Shown here piece after piece: positions 6,124 to 8,284 of a DNA stretch of 8,284 nucleotides (position 1 is its first letter; every line of letters begins with the position of its first letter). The position numbers and the translations under genes are program-made. The stretch covers positions 1-8,284 of the forward strand of contig CAYYJO010000077.1 of assembly GCA_964472265.1 (NCBI GenBank), given 5' to 3'. The notes under the pieces are model-generated. The model was not told the origin of the DNA and ran no database searches. It worked only from the letters and a program-made list of their open reading frames with translations. The DNA comes from JAGNLA01 sp964472265. GTDB lineage: Bacteria > Caldisericota > Caldisericia > JAAYUI01.

Positions 6124-7374
6124 ATGTCAGAACTTAACAGAGTTGATCCAATCGTAGCAGAATTCCTTGAGAAGGAACTTGGCAGGGAGCGTGGAAACCT
6201 GGAACTCATCGCATCGGAGAACTTCGTTTCAAAGGCTGTTCTGGAAGCACTCGGCTCCATCGCCACAAACAAATATGCCGAAGGTTACCCTGGAAAGCGC
6301 TATTACGGCGGTTGCGAGATGCTCGACGTTGTTGAAGAGCACGCAATTGACAGGGCACAAAAACTCTTCTCGGCTGATTACGCCAACGTCCAGCCACACT
6401 CGGGAGCGCAGGCCAACATTTCGACGTTCTTTGCTTTCCTTGAACCAGGCGACACCTTCATGGGCATGAACCTCAGCCACGGTGGGCATCTCACCCATGG
6501 TCACCCGCTGTCGATTTCAGGCAGATATTTCAAGGTTGTTCCGTACGGTGTCAAGCAGGACACTGAGACAATCGATTACGAAGAAGTCGAGCGCCTTGCA
6601 AACGAGAACAAGCCGAAACTGATCGTCGCCGGAGCATCGGCATACCCAAGAATCATAGATTTTGAAAGGCTCTCAAAGATTGCAAAGTCAGTCAATGCAA
6701 TCCTGATGGTTGACATGGCTCACATTGCCGGACTTGTCGCAACCGGACTCCACCCATCGCCAGTCCCCCATGCTGACGTAGTAACCACCACAACCCACAA
6801 AACACTTCGAGGTCCAAGAGGCGGAATGATCCTTTCAAAGAAGGAATACTCAAAGGAGATCAAGAAGGCCGTGTTCCCGGGCATCCAGGGCGGCCCACTC
6901 ATGCATGTCATCGCCGCAAAGGCAGTCAGTTTCCTCGAAGCCATGCAGCCGGAATTTGTTGATTACCAGAAACAGGTTCTCAAAAACGCACAAGCTCTGG
7001 CAAAAGGTATGCAGGCAGCAGGCTTCAGAATAGTTTCAGGCGGAACAGACAACCATCTCATGCTCGTAGACCTCCGTCCGAAAAACATAAGCGGTGACCT
7101 TGCCGAAAACCTTCTTGAATCAATCGGAATCACCATCAACAAGAACTCAATCCCGTTTGACACCGCTCCACCGCTAAAGCCGTCAGGCATCAGGCTCGGA
7201 ACTCCGGCCATGACAACTCGTGGCATGAAGGAAGACGAAATGCTCCAGATTGCTGAAATCATCGGAAAGGTTCTCACCCACCCGACAGATGAGGCTCTCC
7301 ATCAGAAGGCCAAACAGGAAGTAACACAGCTCACTTCAAGATTCCCGCTCTATCCAGGACTGTCATACCTGTGA
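6124..7374 (+). CDS. glyA: Serine hydroxymethyltransferase
   Basis: A pyridoxal-phosphate enzyme that converts serine and tetrahydrofolate to glycine and 5,10-methylene-tetrahydrofolate, the main source of one-carbon units for thymidylate, purines and methionine. The 416 residues match the usual bacterial length. Seen in order: ELIASENFVSKAVLEALGS near the N terminus, NKYAEGYPGKRYYGGCE (the substrate and folate region), NVQPHSGAQAN, LSHGGHLTHGHP, VDMAHIAGLVA (the PLP-contacting Asp and His), TTTTHKTLRGPRGG with the PLP lysine at residue 226, and FPGIQGGP. The C terminus SRFPLYPGLSYL looks complete. The start is supported by GGAGG nine bases upstream. The stop overlaps the GTG of the next gene by four bases. 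Coding usage appears biased toward C-ending codons such as ATC, as expected for a well-expressed gene; this was judged by eye. Confidence 0.98.
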   Translation: MSELNRVDPIVAEFLEKELGRERGNLELIASENFVSKAVLEALGSIATNKYAEGYPGKRYYGGCEMLDVVEEHAIDRAQKLFSADYANVQPHSGAQANISTFFAFLEPGDTFMGMNLSHGGHLTHGHPLSISGRYFKVVPYGVKQDTETIDYEEVERLANENKPKLIVAGASAYPRIIDFERLSKIAKSVNAILMVDMAHIAGLVATGLHPSPVPHADVVTTTTHKTLRGPRGGMILSKKEYSKEIKKAVFPGIQGGPLMHVIAAKAVSFLEAMQPEFVDYQKQVLKNAQALAKGMQAAGFRIVSGGTDNHLMLVDLRPKNISGDLAENLLESIGITINKNSIPFDTAPPLKPSGIRLGTPAMTTRGMKEDEMLQIAEIIGKVLTHPTDEALHQKAKQEVTQLTSRFPLYPGLSYL

Positions 7375-8284
7375 TTTTGAAGGTTCTGCTTGCATTCCTG
7401 GTCTCCCTTGCAGGGTCAGCGCTGTTGACTCCTGCAGCGATGTGGCTTGGATACAGAATCGGAATCACCGACAAAGCAGGCGACACCACGCCCAGCGGAG
7501 AAGTTAAAATCCACAAAAAAACAACGCCACGAACAGGTGGCATTGCCATTTTCATCGCCTGCATCGTACCATTCCTCGTTCTCGGCGATTTCTCGGAAAA
7601 ATCGATTGGAATAATCATCGGCGCAGTAATCATCTTCATCGTCATGCTCATCGACGACATGAAAAAACTGCCCTGGTGGGTTAAACTGATTGGCGCAATT
7701 CTGGCAGCAACCGCCCCAATCCTTGCCGGGCTTAGAATCGTCTACATGACAAACATTTTCGAGGGTGGCTGGTTCAACATCGAGTGGCTCTCAATACCTC
7801 TGACATACATCTGGATCGTCGGAATGACCAACGCCATGAACTTCATTGACGGTCTGGACGGACTTGCAGCAGGGATTACGGTCATTGCAACCATCGCTGC
7901 AGTTATTGCCTCGCTTACCCGCGATCTCGTCGTGCCAACTGTACTTCTGGCCTGCATCTGCGGTTCTGCTGCCGGATTCCTTCCCTGGAATTTCAAACCG
8001 GCAAAGATAATCATGGGTGATTCAGGCGCAAACTTCATTGGCTACAGCATCTCTGTTGCGGCCATCTGGGGTTTGGCAAAGGCCACCACAGCAGCCGTTG
8101 TCGGTGTTTGCGTTCTGGCGCTGGCTGTTCCGATGTCTGACGTGATCATCACCTCAATTCGAAGGATTTTGAAAGGCCAATCCCCGATGATTGGCGGGCT
8201 GGACAACATCCATTACGTCCTTCTCAAAAGAGGCTGGTCTGAAAAGACGGTCGTTCTTGTGTTCTATCTCATAACGGCGCTGCT
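7371..8284 (+). CDS. WecA/TagO/MraY-family glycosyl-1-phosphate transferase (3' end cut)
   Basis: A polytopic membrane enzyme that moves a sugar-1-phosphate from a UDP-sugar to undecaprenyl phosphate, starting teichoic acid, O-antigen or other wall-polymer synthesis. The frame is open from GTG 7371 to the window end, giving 304 residues. Signatures: HKKTTPRTGGIAIF after the first membrane segment, MLIDDMKKLPWWVKL (catalytic Asp95-Asp96), NFIDGLDGLAAG (157-168, the NxxDGxDGL motif), IMGDSGANFIGY (GDSG at 216-219), and the late cytoplasmic loop GGLDNIHYVLLKRGW (275-289). That loop normally holds HIHHRL or GGRDHxSHRL, and here several His/Arg residues are replaced. The DxDG and GDSG motifs favour WecA/TagO over MraY. 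GTG overlaps the glyA stop by four bases (GTGA), with AGGA at 7356-7359 as a weak ribosome site. The sugar donor is unknown. Confidence 0.9.
   Translation, partial: MILKVLLAFLVSLAGSALLTPAAMWLGYRIGITDKAGDTTPSGEVKIHKKTTPRTGGIAIFIACIVPFLVLGDFSEKSIGIIIGAVIIFIVMLIDDMKKLPWWVKLIGAILAATAPILAGLRIVYMTNIFEGGWFNIEWLSIPLTYIWIVGMTNAMNFIDGLDGLAAGITVIATIAAVIASLTRDLVVPTVLLACICGSAAGFLPWNFKPAKIIMGDSGANFIGYSISVAAIWGLAKATTAAVVGVCVLALAVPMSDVIITSIRRILKGQSPMIGGLDNIHYVLLKRGWSEKTVVLVFYLITAL

Noticed and set aside
1..8284. A new defence, mobile or biosynthetic system
   Set aside because: All ten genes belong to known housekeeping or envelope families, and I saw no repeats, integrase, transposase, toxin-antitoxin pair or unassigned gene cluster that would support one.

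Overview
This window is a tightly packed stretch of a bacterial chromosome. All ten genes lie on the + strand, with only two gaps: 60 bases (1024-1083) and 90 bases (5595-5684). Every gene has a recognisable housekeeping or cell-envelope family. I see no mobile element, CRISPR array, tRNA/rRNA, phage or defence module. TAA and TGA both serve as stops (standard bacterial code), and base composition is balanced with no island of foreign composition. The synteny rpiB - glyA - wecA/tagO-like, with a tsaC/ywlC-like gene nearby, resembles Firmicutes and several deep-branching lineages. Together with the bacterial-type M18 aminopeptidase and a PilM-like protein, this suggests a non-proteobacterial lineage. 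I cannot name the phylum from this window.

Layout. (1) 1-1023: the 3' part of an M18 aminopeptidase gene, then dut (dUTPase) three bases after it. (2) 1024-1083: a short gap holding a perfect TATAAT with an extended -10. (3) 1084-5594: a run of five touching or overlapping genes. These are a YdjC/ChbG-type deacetylase, a PilM-like actin-fold protein, plsY (acyl-phosphate:G3P acyltransferase), a TsaC/YwlC-type threonylcarbamoyl-AMP synthase and an aldehyde dehydrogenase. (4) 5595-5684: an AT-rich gap with a weak hairpin plus T-run and a second promoter-like pair of hexamers. (5) 5685-8284: rpiB, glyA and a WecA/TagO/MraY-family glycosyl-1-phosphate transferase cut by the window end.

How the genes fit together. 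The overlaps suggest two transcription units inside the window (ydjC-pilM-plsY-tsaC-aldH and rpiB-glyA-wecA) behind an older unit ending with dut. The functions are general: nucleotide hygiene, phospholipid synthesis, tRNA t6A modification, pentose-phosphate and one-carbon metabolism, and lipid-linked glycan initiation. This looks like a growth-linked housekeeping neighbourhood, not a dedicated pathway.

The points most worth a second look are these. Both unit-leading genes have a TANNNT -10 box exactly 8 nt before their ATG and no Shine-Dalgarno (SD) sequence, as expected for leaderless mRNAs, while several internal genes have good SD sites. The PilM-like protein stands alone and has lost the acidic residues of both phosphate-binding loops. 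The WecA-like protein has an altered C-terminal histidine motif. I did not find a convincing new multi-gene system.
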